In this document: in pieces, positions 21,915 through 33,725 of the stretch
Layout of the letters: every line of letters starts with the position of its first letter
How positions within the stretch are numbered: the stretch's first letter is position 1
Source: Glossina fuscipes
Taxonomy: Eukaryota > Arthropoda > Insecta > Diptera > Glossinidae
Direction of reading: 5' to 3'
Assembly (NCBI RefSeq): GCF_014805625.2
Contig: NW_023998457.1
Span: 1,534,496 to 1,598,495 of the forward strand
DNA: 64,000 nucleotides
Notes under the pieces: generated by a model
Seen by the model: the letters and a program-made list of their open reading frames with translations, nothing else
The model's database searches: none
What the model was told of the DNA's origin: nothing
Position numbers and translations under genes: made by a program

Positions 21915-22385
21915 GGATATGAACATTCAGAACATGAAGCGGAGTATCTACTTAATCGCGAAATTCGTCATAACCGATTTTAATCAGCGAGCGTTGAAAA
22001 TTCTTCTTCCAAATTTATTACTTTCGTTATTTGAAGAAAACTGCTGCCGAAGCCAACCAAACACGTTCAGAGCTATGGTGATGCTGCTTCATAATTGTCG
22101 GTTTTAGTTTCGAGGGTTTACAAGTGGCAGCACGAATTGATTGAAAATGCCATTCTTTGGCCACTTGTTGCAAGAGTTGTCCAGGAGCCATTGTTACAGC
22201 TCGAATGGAAAGTTCTGCCACACCTAGATTTGGTGCAGGATGGCTTCCTGGCGCGCGAGTCCGCAAAGTTGAAGAAGTGCGAAATTGGGTGGATCGCTGC
22301 AAACTTCCTTCGACACGATATACAAAGATACTATAAAATATTGTAGAAAATAACGGATGGAAAATATTTTGAATCTCAATAATAA
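21915..22385 (+). mobile_element. Mariner transposase remnant
   Basis: Translation of 22195-22365 gives LEWKVLPHLDLVQDG, a KKCEIGWIAANFLRHDIQRYY block and ITDGKYFESQ, in the order of the mariner C-terminus (WEVLPHPPYSPDL.., W-I-[DA].. and the final NDGKYFE). The catalytic PYSPDLAP block is degraded. The nucleotide sequence around AAAGTTCTGCCACACCTAG recurs in the minus-strand fragment at 46240-46560, so the two are related copies. The minus-strand ORF at 22027-22413 is a shadow. Confidence 0.65.
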
Positions 22386-22752
22386 AAAAGTGATCAAAAT
22401 TTTCGCAAAACACTTAATACTAGTGAAAAATTACGATATCTTGTCCCAAAAGCTTTTATTTATTTAAAATGTGTTCGAGATTCCAAATAATTTTTTTTTT
22501 TAATTTTTGAAATATTTTCATTCTTATTTTCTTATTGGCTAAAAATCGTACACAACTTACATATGTCATTACACATATTTGATAGATAATTGAAAAATTC
22601 TCAATTGTAAAATAAATTTAAGCTAAAAAATTAAAATGGAATTTTTGCACACTCTCGCTTTGCGATATAAAATAAAAGGAATGCATTGCATTTTCATTTC
22701 AAAATATTAGGTACACATCAATTGTCATAATTGCACGGGAGGGAAGTTCTGC
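22386..22752. other. 3' flank of pelle, nothing else seen
   Basis: AT-rich spacer. On the minus strand AATTATGACAATTGATG and the AT-rich sequence after it form the likely 3' UTR of pelle. No clear AATAAA was pinned down. Confidence 0.4.
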
Positions 22753-24425
22753 TTAAGCGAAATGTACATGATAAGTGTAAATGGTTTTTAAAACGTCTTC
22801 CATTTCAGGTCGATCCTGAGGGCTTTTTGCTATACATTTTAAACTTAATTCTATGCTGCGTTTGCACATTTCTTCTTGACCCGGTAACAGAGGTATTCGT
22901 TTATCAATTAACTCTTCAATTTTACAAGTTTGGCTCATTATATGTTTCGTTAGTAATTGCTCGCGACGATGACTATCGTAAACTCGCATACCGGTAAATA
23001 CCTCTAGTAGCACGACACCAAAACTATATGTATCCACTTTGGTACTCAGTTTTCTTGAATTTAAAAATTCCGGTGGCAAATATGGTCTGGTACCGAATAC
23101 TTGAGTTACTTCAACGGCGGAATTGATATCATTAGGTCCTTCTCGGGCTAAACCAAAATCGCCAATTTTTGGCTGCAAACATTGATCGAGCAAAACATTG
23201 GCTGGCTTAATATCACCATGTATTAAAGGCTTGTTGCGAAATGTGTGTAAAAAATTAATACCTCTACAATGAAATTTGGAATTTAAATTATTTACATATA
23301 TATTTTTTTTTTTGTTGCAATTACCGTGCTGAACCCAAGCAAATAGAGATTCGTTGTTCCCACGTAAGCGGTGTCATTTTTTTTGAATTTAACCGTTGCT
23401 CCAATGAACCACCTTTCATTAATTGATAAACCAAACAAGGTTTCTCGCCTTTAATACTGAATCCGTACAAAGGTAATATGTTGTCGTGACGACACGCATT
23501 CAAATATTTCAACTCGTTAAGGCTTTGCTGTATTTGTATTTTAATATTTTCACGACCATCTGTACCGCGATAATGAATTTGCTTAATTGCCACTTCGGTG
23601 TGTTTCCAATAACCACGAAACACAGTACCAAAGCCACCTTTGCCTAAAATGAACTTTTCATCCCAATTATTCGTGGCGTCACAAAGCTCGAAATAATTAA
23701 TTTCCAGAAGACAACTAGCATACTTTTGGACACTGGAGTCAGTGACCAATGATAAGCGTTCATTTCTATCTGCTTGTAACCGGGAACGACTCCGCCAATT
23801 GTTATTGTTATTGTCTGATGTGTCGTTTGAGTTACTAACACCTGAGGTAGTACTATCCTGTTTTTGAGACATTTGATCATCATTATTACCAGCAGGATTC
23901 AAATTATTGGTCATAATTTTACTGAAAGCCGGCGCACTAGGCGGTATTTTCAATTGGTGCTGGCGGCTGACCAACTGTTTCAGAATACGCATAGCGGGGA
24001 AAAGTTTTAATCTATAATTTTATGAGAAAATAATAATTCAATTATAATGGTTTTTGAATTTTCTTGAATACCTATGCAAGAGATTAAAAAGTTCAGTAAC
24101 TGAGTGATCGTATTTGTGGCCCCAAATTAATAATAACTCATTACTGGGAGATTTGCCTGATCCTAGCTGTTTAGTTTTAATGTCCTTTAGAAACATGAAA
24201 AACAAGTCAATTATTATTGATCTCTTTATATAAACATTTTACTTTTTTTCTTACCTGAATTTCAGAAGGCCTTAAATGCATTTCCTCAGCTAATTGCATC
24301 CATACTTTGAGCTCATCCAAGTGTCCACAAAGATGCTTTCTGACTGTTAAAGGCATATGGTATATCGGTACGTCGTTTTCGGTAACATTTGCAGAACGCA
24401 ACGTATTATTATTATTTGCCGACAT
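22753..24425 (-). CDS. pll: Pelle, Toll-pathway serine/threonine kinase (IRAK homologue)
   Basis: Four exons on the minus strand: 24255-24425, 24072-24184, 23325-24012 and 22753-23263, all with GT..AG introns (donors GTAAGA, GTATTC, GTAATT). The N-terminal death domain (IYHMPLTVRKHLCGHLDELK, then ELLLIWGHKYDHSV) binds Tube/MyD88. The linker is N/S-rich. The kinase domain has the glycine loop GKGGFGTVFRG, lysine in VAIKQI, HGDIKPANVLLDQ, DFGLA and PPEF, all intact. Pelle is activated below Toll and leads to Cactus degradation in immunity and dorsal-ventral patterning. Odd: near the start of exon 3 a run of five T (minus strand; A at 24000-24004) shifts the frame. Four T would give the conserved LKLFPAMRILKQL. 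As written, exons total 1483 nt, one more than a multiple of three. Either sequence error or a real lesion. Confidence 0.93.
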
Positions 24426-24682
24426 ATTTAAAATATGTTAAATATGAAGTATTGTAAAAAATTTTCTGAGAATATTTACAACTTCGGATGAATGGAATGG
24501 ATGGAAAGTTACAAATTTTGACGTTATCTTCTTGACTGTTATTTTCTTTTTATTCTGTCTTTCTTTCAATAATACGCAAAGGGGCTGCCAGAATACAAAA
24601 CAGATAACTCTTTTTTCAAATACTCTCTACTTTGTGCAAAAAAAATAAAGTAAATGACATCACGCATTTGTTTTATAATCGC

Positions 24683-24827
24683 TAATCTAAGCTGCAGCTG
24701 TAATTTTCATTGAACTAACCATCCGCCCATCAATTTCAATATTAATCGAATTGGTCGAACGCTCATTTTCCTATTGTTTGAAATAGTCCGCAGTTGTTAA
24801 TTACAGTTCACAATTCTATATCTAATA
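24683..24827. repeat. 145-bp direct repeat, left copy
   Basis: TAATCTAAGCTGCAG..CATCCGCCCATCAATTTC..AATCGAATTGGTCGAACGC..CAATTCTAT recurs at 25413-25557 in the same orientation. The pair brackets the duplicated four-TM segment (copy D). Confidence 0.85.
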
Positions 24828-24836
24828 TATTATATG

Positions 24837-25409
24837 TTGAAAGAGTTTGCAAGACCATCGCTGACAAAATTCATCCGTCTCTCACGGACACCACTGCCGG
24901 ACCCTTACTAACATTTCAATAGTGCAGCGATCTAGCATAGTGTCAACATCTTGACTAACTAAACAATCGGTTAGCATTCCCCTCTAGAACAAATAAAAGG
25001 CGTAAAAATCTTTCTAACCGTTCTATCTTCATCTTAGCTTATGTAACAGTTTCTAAAACTAGTAAATTTGGAAAATTTGGAAAGCCCTACTTTTCATCAT
25101 ATTTTTTTTTCTTTTTTTGCTTTTTACAAACATAAAATATTTGTAAAATAATTTTTTTTTTTTTGTTTTCCTCTGTGCTTTATGTGCTCCTAGTACCATG
25201 GTTTCAACGGGTGCTTTAATCGTTGTGGCCGCATTGCATGTATTGCTAAGCTTATCATTTTTCATCGAACAGGAAGCCGATCAATGTTCCGCAGCTCCCA
25301 CAATAGCCAGCTGGATCTTTTTAATTAGACTTTTTGGTATCCTCTGGGACATGTGCATTTTCCCGCCACGTTATGCACATTTACCATCAATATATAGGAA
25401 ATAATTTTT
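24837..25409 (+). pseudogene. Truncated copy D of the four-TM gene with its promoter
   Basis: This segment matches 16061-16647, including 360 bases of upstream DNA and the first part of the ORF (ATG at 25198). The ORF runs for 68 residues, MVSTGALIVVAALHVL.. to IYRK, and stops at 25404 after a roughly 12-bp deletion relative to copy C. Homology ends at about 25409 within GAAATAATTTTT. Transmembrane segments 3 and 4 and the tail are lost. The TATA-like element is mutated (TATATAA to TATGTAA). The high similarity and the absence of frameshifts in the remaining codons suggest a recent event. A short two-TM peptide could still be made, but a pseudogene is more likely. Confidence 0.85.
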
Positions 25410-25412
25410 CCA

Positions 25413-25557
25413 TAATCTAAGCTGCAGGTGTACTTTTCATTGAATTAATCATCCGCCCATCAATTTCAATATTAATCGAATTGGTCGAACGCTTATTTTT
25501 CTATTATTTGAAATAGTTCGCAGTTGTTAATTCCGGTTGACAATTCTATGTCTAATA
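25413..25557. repeat. 145-bp direct repeat, right copy
   Basis: Second copy of the repeat at 24683-24827. It begins exactly where homology to copy C ends, so the two copies flank the inserted or duplicated segment. Confidence 0.85.
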
Positions 25558-28500
25558 ACTTACACTTTCGCTTTCGGCTAGCTTGCTTCATGTATGAGAC
25601 AATCTTCAGCATTACTTGGTGACTTTCGTTTGTTGTTTGCTTTTCGTATGCATAATAATTTTTAAATACAATCTTCCATCAACTTTCAGAATCGTCACGA
25701 ACAAACGCTAACTGAAAGATACAAGGTGCTAGTCAAAAATTAACTATGAGATGATATTGAAGCAAACTTCTATTTTTTTTGTTTATTGTAATTATTAGTT
25801 CACTTTTTTAATTAATAATAATTCATTTCATATATACGTCATTTTAGGAACTTATTAAATGATATGCTAAGTAAATTTTGTTATATGTATTTCTATATAT
25901 GTATCGCATACTTTTTAACTGGCATATCTTACACAAAACATCCCATTATGAATATCTAACATCGCTTCCGTGAAGGCTAGAGGAAGATTTATACGACTTG
26001 TCCCTGCATTGGCGATCAGCCAATATAAAAGAGTGTAGTCCAAAACCTCTAAAAAAAATAAGAGATTCCAATCGCCAAGCCAACTTTACTCTCAAAAGGT
26101 TCGCCCGAAATCTTGCCTAACGCATGCTCTTCTGTTAGCGAATAAATGAAATACTTTCACTATGCAGAAGAATTGAAACGAGAAAGCAAAGCCCATACAT
26201 CCTCCGGGAGGATGTATGACCTATTTAACTCGTTAGTGGGTGCAGCAATATGAAAATCAAAAATCGCTTACTGTACCAGCGAGACATACTAGGCGGTTTT
26301 CGGGAGAGTCGTTCGAGACCAACTTTGACGGACAAAGGGGACCACATGGCTTTTAACTACCTTGAAACACGGCTCATTGTTAATTGGTACCAAAATGTGA
26401 AACAGCTCCAAAAAAGCTCACCGTATCGGTCACCGAAGCGATATTAGGTATGCATAATGGGAAATTTGGCGTGACCTTACCTACGCAGTAGTAAAATGCC
26501 AACACGTTTGACTTTACTTCATGCAAGATCTTCTCAAAAAGAAGCACATTTCTAGCAATTGTTTGCCGAATTGCTTGCTTGACAATTATATCTAAGATTC
26601 ATTCGGGCAATTACATTGTGCCAGCTGTTCACTGCCGCAGATAAATGTATCCATGGAGCAGATTTATCGGATATCCAATCTTTTTCGGGATGAGTCTCGT
26701 TAATATTAGCTATCAATGGGAATTACAAACAAGCATCATAGTAAAGCATTTGCACGCTAGCCGAATCGATATTGTGATGTCTCTTACCTTTCGCACCTTA
26801 ATATAATTTAATGTTACTATTGTGTAACCAATATTGTGTAGCCAAAAATTAATTCTTATTGAAATTCTTCCATTTCATCGTCCACTAATCGCTTTAAATT
26901 TACGGAATATATGAAAGTGTTTTTGCATGCAGCCACCCTAAGGGCTGCACATTTTTCTAGAATTTTCCTAGAACTTTTCAAAAAAAAAAACTTTGCGCTT
27001 GTTCACAGGAAAAATCAAAATGAATGTTATTTCTCGATGAAAAACTGATTTTAAAAATCAAAACATACTTGATTTGAAAAAGAACAAAGAGAAACAAGTA
27101 TAAAATAACAAAGTGTTTTGTTACTACAGACATTTCTTTTTTAATTGTGAAATGATGTAGAGATATGTAATGTCTTTTCATAATATTTTCGAAAATCTCT
27201 TTATTTCCATTGTCACAAGATGCAGAATAACTGTAAACCACAGACATGAATACTTTTTAGCAATTTTATCCTGATCAATACTCTAACGAAGAAAGATGTT
27301 GCAGTATCATCTATATGTATATATATATATTTAACTTAGTTATAAACATACCGTTAACTTGGGATGTATATTCTCTTTAGCGTAGACGATATAGACGGAC
27401 GGACAGTGGTGCCAGGTATATCCGACATATCTATTGATGAAATTGATTTTTATTCCTAATTCAATTTTAATTTTTAACCGTTGTACTTATGGAGAGAATT
27501 TTCATTATACATTATTTTAAATTTTTTTGGTTGGAATAAAAATTAATTGCTTTGCGTTATACTATTTTTTTTGCAAGTTTTTTTTCTACAGTAATGGCGC
27601 AATACAAAGCTGTCCTATTTTATATTATGAATCACTTTTTAAATATTAATAAATAAATAAATGAAAGCATTTTGCTTTTCTTTTGTTTTTTGTTTAAAAT
27701 CTTTTTATATTATTTTGTATATAAAAAGTAATATACGAGAGTATAAAGGAAATCTTGACTTCGCTGCTCTTACACAAGGAAAAATATCTTAAAAATTGTA
27801 TTCTATTAGGAGACAACTGTGATAATAATATTATTAAAATATTACAACTAAGGAGGCGAGTGTACATATAAAAAAAACTTGCATTATAATACAAATATAA
27901 CAAAAAAAAAAGCATTACGACAGAAAGCCATGAAAATGGATATTTTTCTCGATGGTTTCTGATGGAACACTCTGCACCTTGAGGGTTTTCTTTCTTTTGT
28001 TTTTTTTTTTTTTTCTGATACTGTGGACAAAAAACGACAACGACTATCAGATATCGGATATGTAGCCATCGTCGACTTAAGTTATTATTATATACAAATA
28101 TCTGAATACAGTTTTCGTCTTCCTTTAAAAGATCATCATCATATTACAAGCTAAACCTGAAATGATAAATTCACGAAAGAAGAAAAGGAAGAAAATAAGG
28201 AAACATGCATTATTTTCGAATATGTGTACATATTAACAAATAATTAAAATAAAAAAAGAAACCGTCATGGTTTTTGTTTTGTTTCTCGAGCAATTAAGCA
28301 ATAAGAAGAAGAAACAATAAAAATGTAGAAAGAGCACAGAGTTGCATAGTCAAAAAATGGCAACACATTCGTCCTCAACTCTGTTGAATTGCAAAGCCGC
28401 CGACATATATATCTGTTAACTTAAAACAATGTAAAAAGATAAAAAAAAAAATTAAAAGCCTCTGTTAACAAAACAAACCAATGCAAAAAAATCTGTTGAA

Positions 28501-28990
28501 ATTCTATACAAACAAACAAATTGGCAATTTGACAACAAACAATAGCAACAGTAGTAAATTAAAGCATATTGTTGCTTTTATTTCTTTTTTTAACTTTATT
28601 GAAAATTTTTCGTTATTATAAAAAATACAATATTAAAATTATCGTATTATCTCCCATGATATACTCAAGTTGAGTTGATCCAGTTGATCTAATATTATAT
28701 TATAAATTACATTAAGCCCGATGCAATTTATTGAAAGCAACCACATGCTCTCTGTACCCTCTACACATGGTACTTTTTTGCTCTGCTATAGAATATAAAC
28801 AAAAGAAAGAGTGGAAATGCAATGTTTCGCCACAAAATCCCAAAATAGCTAAAAAATTGAAAGGCAGTATTTGAAGCAGCCTCGATTTTACTTATCTAAC
28901 ATCTAATCAATTATTGCTTTAGAGAAAAGAAAAGAAACCACCCATGAAATTTTTTTTTCACAAATCTATCAGTCCATGTAATTGCTTTTT
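25558..28990. other. Long intergenic stretch, no intact gene
   Basis: AT-rich, with long A and T runs (26981, 27900, 28002). A less AT-rich patch at 25980-26760 contains a perfect inverted repeat at 26194-26218 and the ORF 26250-26447, which has no recognisable domain. It may be an old mobile element. Nothing else could be assigned. Confidence 0.5.
26194..26218. repeat. Perfect 12-bp inverted repeat (near-palindrome)
   Basis: CATACATCCTCC and its exact reverse complement GGAGGATGTATG are separated by a single G. It is not next to a recognised gene. Confidence 0.8.
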
Positions 28991-29019
28991 GTTTAAAAAT
29001 TGTGAATACAAAAAAATTT

Positions 29020-29388
29020 CTCATGCTGGCCCGCTCCGCTTCGCATTAAAACGTAACGATTTTTCAATTTTTCACCAGCCTCTTCACTTAATCGCGGTCC
29101 GCAATGTGTCCGGCAATAGTATATATATTTTTTGAATAATAGCAATGATATTTCACCTTCTGCAGGTTCATTGGGTGCAGACTTATTTGACGAAAGATGA
29201 ACATTTATGATATGCATAGCCATTGTAATGTCACGCGCTTCATCACGGATATCCTTGATAATGAAAATCGTTTCGAAACGCGACAAAATGGTGGGCATGA
29301 AATCAATGTTTTCTTCTCCCTTAGTTTCATCCCATCGACCAAATATTGAATTGGCTGCAGCTAAAACTGAGCAACGGGAATTCAGCGT
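29020..29388 (-). pseudogene. Mcm5: Mcm5 fragment (AAA+ C-terminal part)
   Basis: Minus-strand translation gives 123 codons without a stop: [18 protein letters not shown], then [54 protein letters not shown] and [11 protein letters not shown]. This matches the part of Mcm5, a subunit of the MCM2-7 replicative helicase, that carries the arginine-finger SRF motif and the segment after it. Homology begins abruptly at 29388 and ends abruptly at 29020 (after GQHE, without a donor site), so the Walker motifs and both termini are missing. No other Mcm5 exon is in sight. It is a captured or duplicated fragment with an open frame, so presumably young; a functional Mcm5 should lie elsewhere. Confidence 0.85.
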
Positions 29389-29399
29389 TCACAATGTGG

Positions 29400-30260
29400 A
29401 CAATTGAAGGATGAAAAAAATTTTTTTAATTTAACGAAATTATTTTTCTTTTTACACTTGTCTGCCAGTTTCAAAATTTGGAAAGAACACATCAGAGTGT
29501 CATCAACCGACATCATCGCACCGGCATTGTCGAATCTGTTCATGGTTATTATAAGCCACCAATTATGGATATAAAAACAGAAAACACTTCTTAAGTAATT
29601 TTTCACATTTTGCTTGCATCTTTTGTACTTTTGTAGGCTCAGAGACACTCTTCACCTTCACCTTAACCTTCACTTGATTCATAGTAAGAATCATCTCTTC
29701 CTACAAATTTAAGACTTTTCTAAAATCTATTTGGAAGCTAAATCTTTATTATTCTTAAACTTCCCGAGATGCCGATGACATGCATTTAAATAATTTTTTT
29801 TTTTTTGGTATGTTAAATGAGATGGCTTATATGTACGAACACTTAAATTATAAAATTGAAGCAAAAAATTAATCCACTTAGAATTATCATATTTATGTAA
29901 GGTAAAATGTTTCTTTGGAAAATTGTTCTTGAATTTTTGCGATTATCAAAACTTTTTGATAACACTTTTTAATAAAAATCACTTTTTTACTTTTTTTGCA
30001 CTTGTCAAATAGAAAGCGGCTTTGGTTTTGAAAACCATTAACCGGCCATTTTTTTTACTCCAAAAGTAAGCAAGAAGAATAAGAAGAATATGAGGAGAAT
30101 GTGCACAGAGTTGCTTGTAATTCGCATTCGTCATGAGCTCTGACAAAAAGATTTATCCTAAAATGCAATATAATAAAAGATCTTTAGGAAGCAATAAAAT
30201 ACGCAAGGTTAATAATTTTTCACTGCCTTTTTTTTTTATTTCAAAAATTTATTTGATTAC
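29400..30260. other. Intergenic, no gene seen
   Basis: AT-rich. The minus ORF at 29382-29648 overlaps the edge of the Mcm5 fragment and shows no Mcm5 similarity beyond it. Confidence 0.4.
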
Positions 30261-30261
30261 T

Positions 30262-30420
30262 CTAAAATCTCCAGTGCGGTAGAGTTTTTAATAAAAGCCG
30301 ATAGCCTTAGATGCTAGTGCTTTTAAAGAGTTTAGTCTTAGAATTTATTTCTCTGCCGAAATTAATAATAATTATTATAGTCATAATAATAATGATAATA
30401 ATATAATATAATAATAATAG
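30262..30420 (+). mobile_element. SINE copy, 5'-truncated, with LINE-like tail
   Basis: It begins in the tRNA-related B-box neighbourhood (AAAATCTCCAGTGCGGTAGAG, comparable to AAATCTCAAGTGCCGTAGAG at 55290 minus). The tail AGCCGATAGCCTTAGATGC, TTTAGTCTTAGAATTTATTT and CTCTGCCGAAATTAATAATA ends in AAT repeats. The tail matches the LINE 3' ends at 4120-4225 and 7060-7170 (minus). Confidence 0.7.
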
Positions 30421-33400
30421 TACTAATTTTTCATTGTTTTTTATTACTTTGATTTGCATCTCTTGTAATAGTTGATCCTGACGATAAGCAACGGCAACAA
30501 CAATATATATAGGAGAAGAAGAAGACTAGCGTCATTTCAAATATGTGGTAAAAAAAGTGTAAGTAGAAGAATATAATTTATTATTTTTATAATTTAATAA
30601 TAAAATTCTTGTTTTCCCGATAGATAAAAAGGAAAGTGGAAAGCCATCATCGGCCACCATGCAAGAAGGCGCTGAAAGGAGCAAGTAGAAGAATATAATT
30701 TATGCGTCTGCCAGCTTGGAAGTTCTGATATCGACAAAGAAATCGAATAGTACCAGCAGTAAAGCGCTTTTTAGGACGGAAGGTCTGAACTGGCAAATAC
30801 TATATTTTGCAAAATTTAGAATGTTTACAAACATTGCTTAGAAAAAAATTAATTGTGAAATTAATGAAAAGTGACATGAGAATATATTATAAACATGTAT
30901 TTTATATGTATTGCACTGTATATACCAATGGAGATACTTCTTTTTTATTTACTAATATTAAAATACAATTTCACCTATTCGGTGGTGCACAGAAAATTTC
31001 TCAGATAGTTCCACTTCAGCTATGGAAGCCATATCGACGACGGTCATATCCGTCGAATTAGAAGGACAGCCTGTTCACTTAAACGACTAGCCACGGTTTT
31101 ACTCAGTGAAAAAGGTATGGCTCATATCTTCCAGATCAAATGTTTATTATATGTATATATGTAACTAAATGTATAGCTTGAATATTATATAGTCTGTATA
31201 TTATAAGTAATCGCCGAAAAGGTTGACTATCGATTAATAAATTAAATGAGTGGGTTTTCACTTTGTCGTGCAATCAATGAATTGAAAATGAGAAGGATCG
31301 GGAATTTCTTTCTCTATTCTTTTCATATCAACATGTTGCTAAGTATTCATTTTCTTTTCTTTTTGTGTACATATATATGAGTTTCATTAAATAAATAAAA
31401 TCTATCAAAGAAAATAACTTTTGAAAAGAACGAAGAAAACAAAATTTAGAAAATTCGTAATTTCAAATTAAATCTCCTAATATATTTCAGAGTTATGCCA
31501 CAAATTTTTTTCTTTTATTCATCTTTGTTAAAGAATTTTAAAAGCTAAAGCATTTTGTTCACATTTTAAAAAATTTACTGCTTTCGTCAGCGTTTACCTT
31601 TTAAAATAAGGTAACCAACTGTATTATTTTTACGATATATTTCATTGATTTAATTAAAAATTAAAAGAAAATATATAAATACTCTTAGTAATGTTATAGC
31701 TAACGATTATTATGCAGGTTTAAATTTAATTTAACTGTTAACGATGAAAGCAGAATTTCCTTTTTAATTTTAACATTCCGGTGACCTTGGTTAGTGTTAT
31801 CTCCCTCAATTACTGAAGTTTTCCGTGTGATTAAATTCATATACGTTCCCAAATGTATACAAAACTTTCGTCAAAATTTCGCCCATATTTGAATTGGATC
31901 TTTAATCATTAATTAGAGAATATATATTAAATAAGAAGATAGACTACATTTTTCACTTTTTGCTGGAAACATTTTAATAATCGTCTAGACAGACGGATTG
32001 CAGACAAAAATAAACACAGTTTTATCGATTCAAAATCACGCTTTTATCAATAATTTATATATAACGTCAGGTCTATGATTAAAATTTTTCGATATTACAA
32101 GGGGAAGAACGTCCGTTAGTACAGAAACTCTTACTATAATAAATAATAATTCAGAAAATGAAAGCTTACAAAAAGTAGAAAATATATAACCAAATGGGAT
32201 ATTACTTTAAGATTTTTTTACTCAAATGAGAAGCCAGTCGACGTAAGTAATGAAATATTGCACTCTCATTTCTACACTTGGTCACCTAAAAGCATTCTTA
32301 ATACAACATGTTCCACGCATACTACTGAACGTTACTTATGCACATAATCTATTGGGTGTGTATTTACTTTGTGTGCGTGCGTGTGTGTGTGTTTGTTTGT
32401 GCCATCATAAAATCCGTATGCAACTATATAAGCCTCGTCATTTCGTTCTAAGATTTAGCTTTGCGTTCATCTCGCAAAGCCTTTTAGTCTATGGGAATTT
32501 ATGCTAGTCCTTGCTATAAATAATTTTCCATGTGCATTTGACTAATTACGTCAATTTTCTGAGTAGTTTTATCTATCCGTGAAGGGAAAACTTTCGTATA
32601 TTTTTCTCTTATCAGAGTTACCAGAGTCAAGTATCTTAGCACAGTATAAGAGAGAATGTTGAAAATTCATAAGCAAAGTCAATAAATAATAAGAAAAAAA
32701 CTTATGTTAAGAAAGATTCTTTCTAACAATTCATTGCAATTCAAAGAAGACAGGATTTTTCGCTTTGTAATATTCGTTAGTTAACTTTTCGTTTCCGATT
32801 TTTATTTTCCATTGCAAGGATATCTACTGCAGTTAGTTTGCTAAATAGAATAAAATTCTTGAATTATTGTATTTCGACAGCACTGGCTGATGTACAACCA
32901 TGTTTACTGACAATTGAGTGAGAAAATGGTTTCATTCGCAAAGTTTAACTCAAGTCGGATGGACGTAATTTCGTGGAGATTCTTTGTTCTTGAATAACTT
33001 GCAATCATTTAAAATGTAATAAGTGGTATTTTTTAGTTTTCTTTTTTTTCTCAATATAATTAAAATATATATATATAATTTTTTTTTTTTTTTTTTCTTA
33101 AAAAGTAGAAAATTTTCTACTTTTTCGATAATACTTTCGCTTTGCTCTGCGTTGTGTATGTGTTACTAATCATATGTTTCGCATATTTAAGACATATTTA
33201 ACTTAATTTTTTTTCTTTATGCGCACTTTGCCGTCGTCTGTGTCAACGGAATGATTGCGTTTGGTTTCTATTTTTCTTTTTTGCATCCTCCTATTTACTG
33301 GATGATGATGATGATGATGATAATGATAATCATAATGATGAACCACTACCGTGTGCTTTTGCTGTTGCCGAATATGTGGTTTGTTACGTGTTGCATGAAT

Positions 33401-33500
33401 TTCGGTCAAAAAGTGTGTGCATGTGTATGTTTCTGTGTGTTTTCAATAGCACACATATCAAACTAATCAATTAACAACAATAACAATAAATAGCGACAAC
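30421..33500. other. Intergenic upstream of TfIIA-L, no gene seen
   Basis: AT-rich. Two identical strings (AGTAGAAGAATATAATTTAT) occur at about 30561 and 30688. A GT-rich microsatellite lies at 32368-32400 and a (GAT)n run at 33301-33330. The A/T runs near 33070-33120 include an inverted AAAGTAGAAAATTTTCTACTTT (33102-33123). Confidence 0.5.
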
Positions 33501-33701
33501 AACAACAACAACTACAATACAGACATTAACTATTTATTAAATAAATAACGAGGGAAATTTAAACGCATTGTTTATACTGTGCGCGAGTAACGAACTTTTT
33601 ATTGTATTGTTATAATTGGAATCAATTCTTCTGTTAGACCGACTTTTTCTGTTTCTGGGAACCCAAGCACCGGCCTTAAACTGGCGGAGAAGAAAGTACA
33701 A

Positions 33702-33725
33702 ATGGCTTTATGCCAAACATCCGTG
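33702..33725 (+). CDS. TfIIA-L: TfIIA-L coding exon 1 (eight codons)
   Basis: ATG GCT TTA TGC CAA ACA TCC GTG is followed by the donor GTGAGT. MALCQTSV equals the start of Drosophila TFIIA-L as remembered, and exon 2 resumes in phase with LKVYHAV after TTACAG. It is too short to appear as an ORF and lies 10.5 kb from exon 2. Confidence 0.93.

Noticed and set aside
22027..22413. 128-codon minus-strand ORF
   Set aside because: Shadow of the plus-strand mariner remnant, whose translation matches transposase.
26250..26447. 65-codon ORF near the palindrome
   Set aside because: No recognisable domain; the surrounding sequence looks like decayed mobile DNA.
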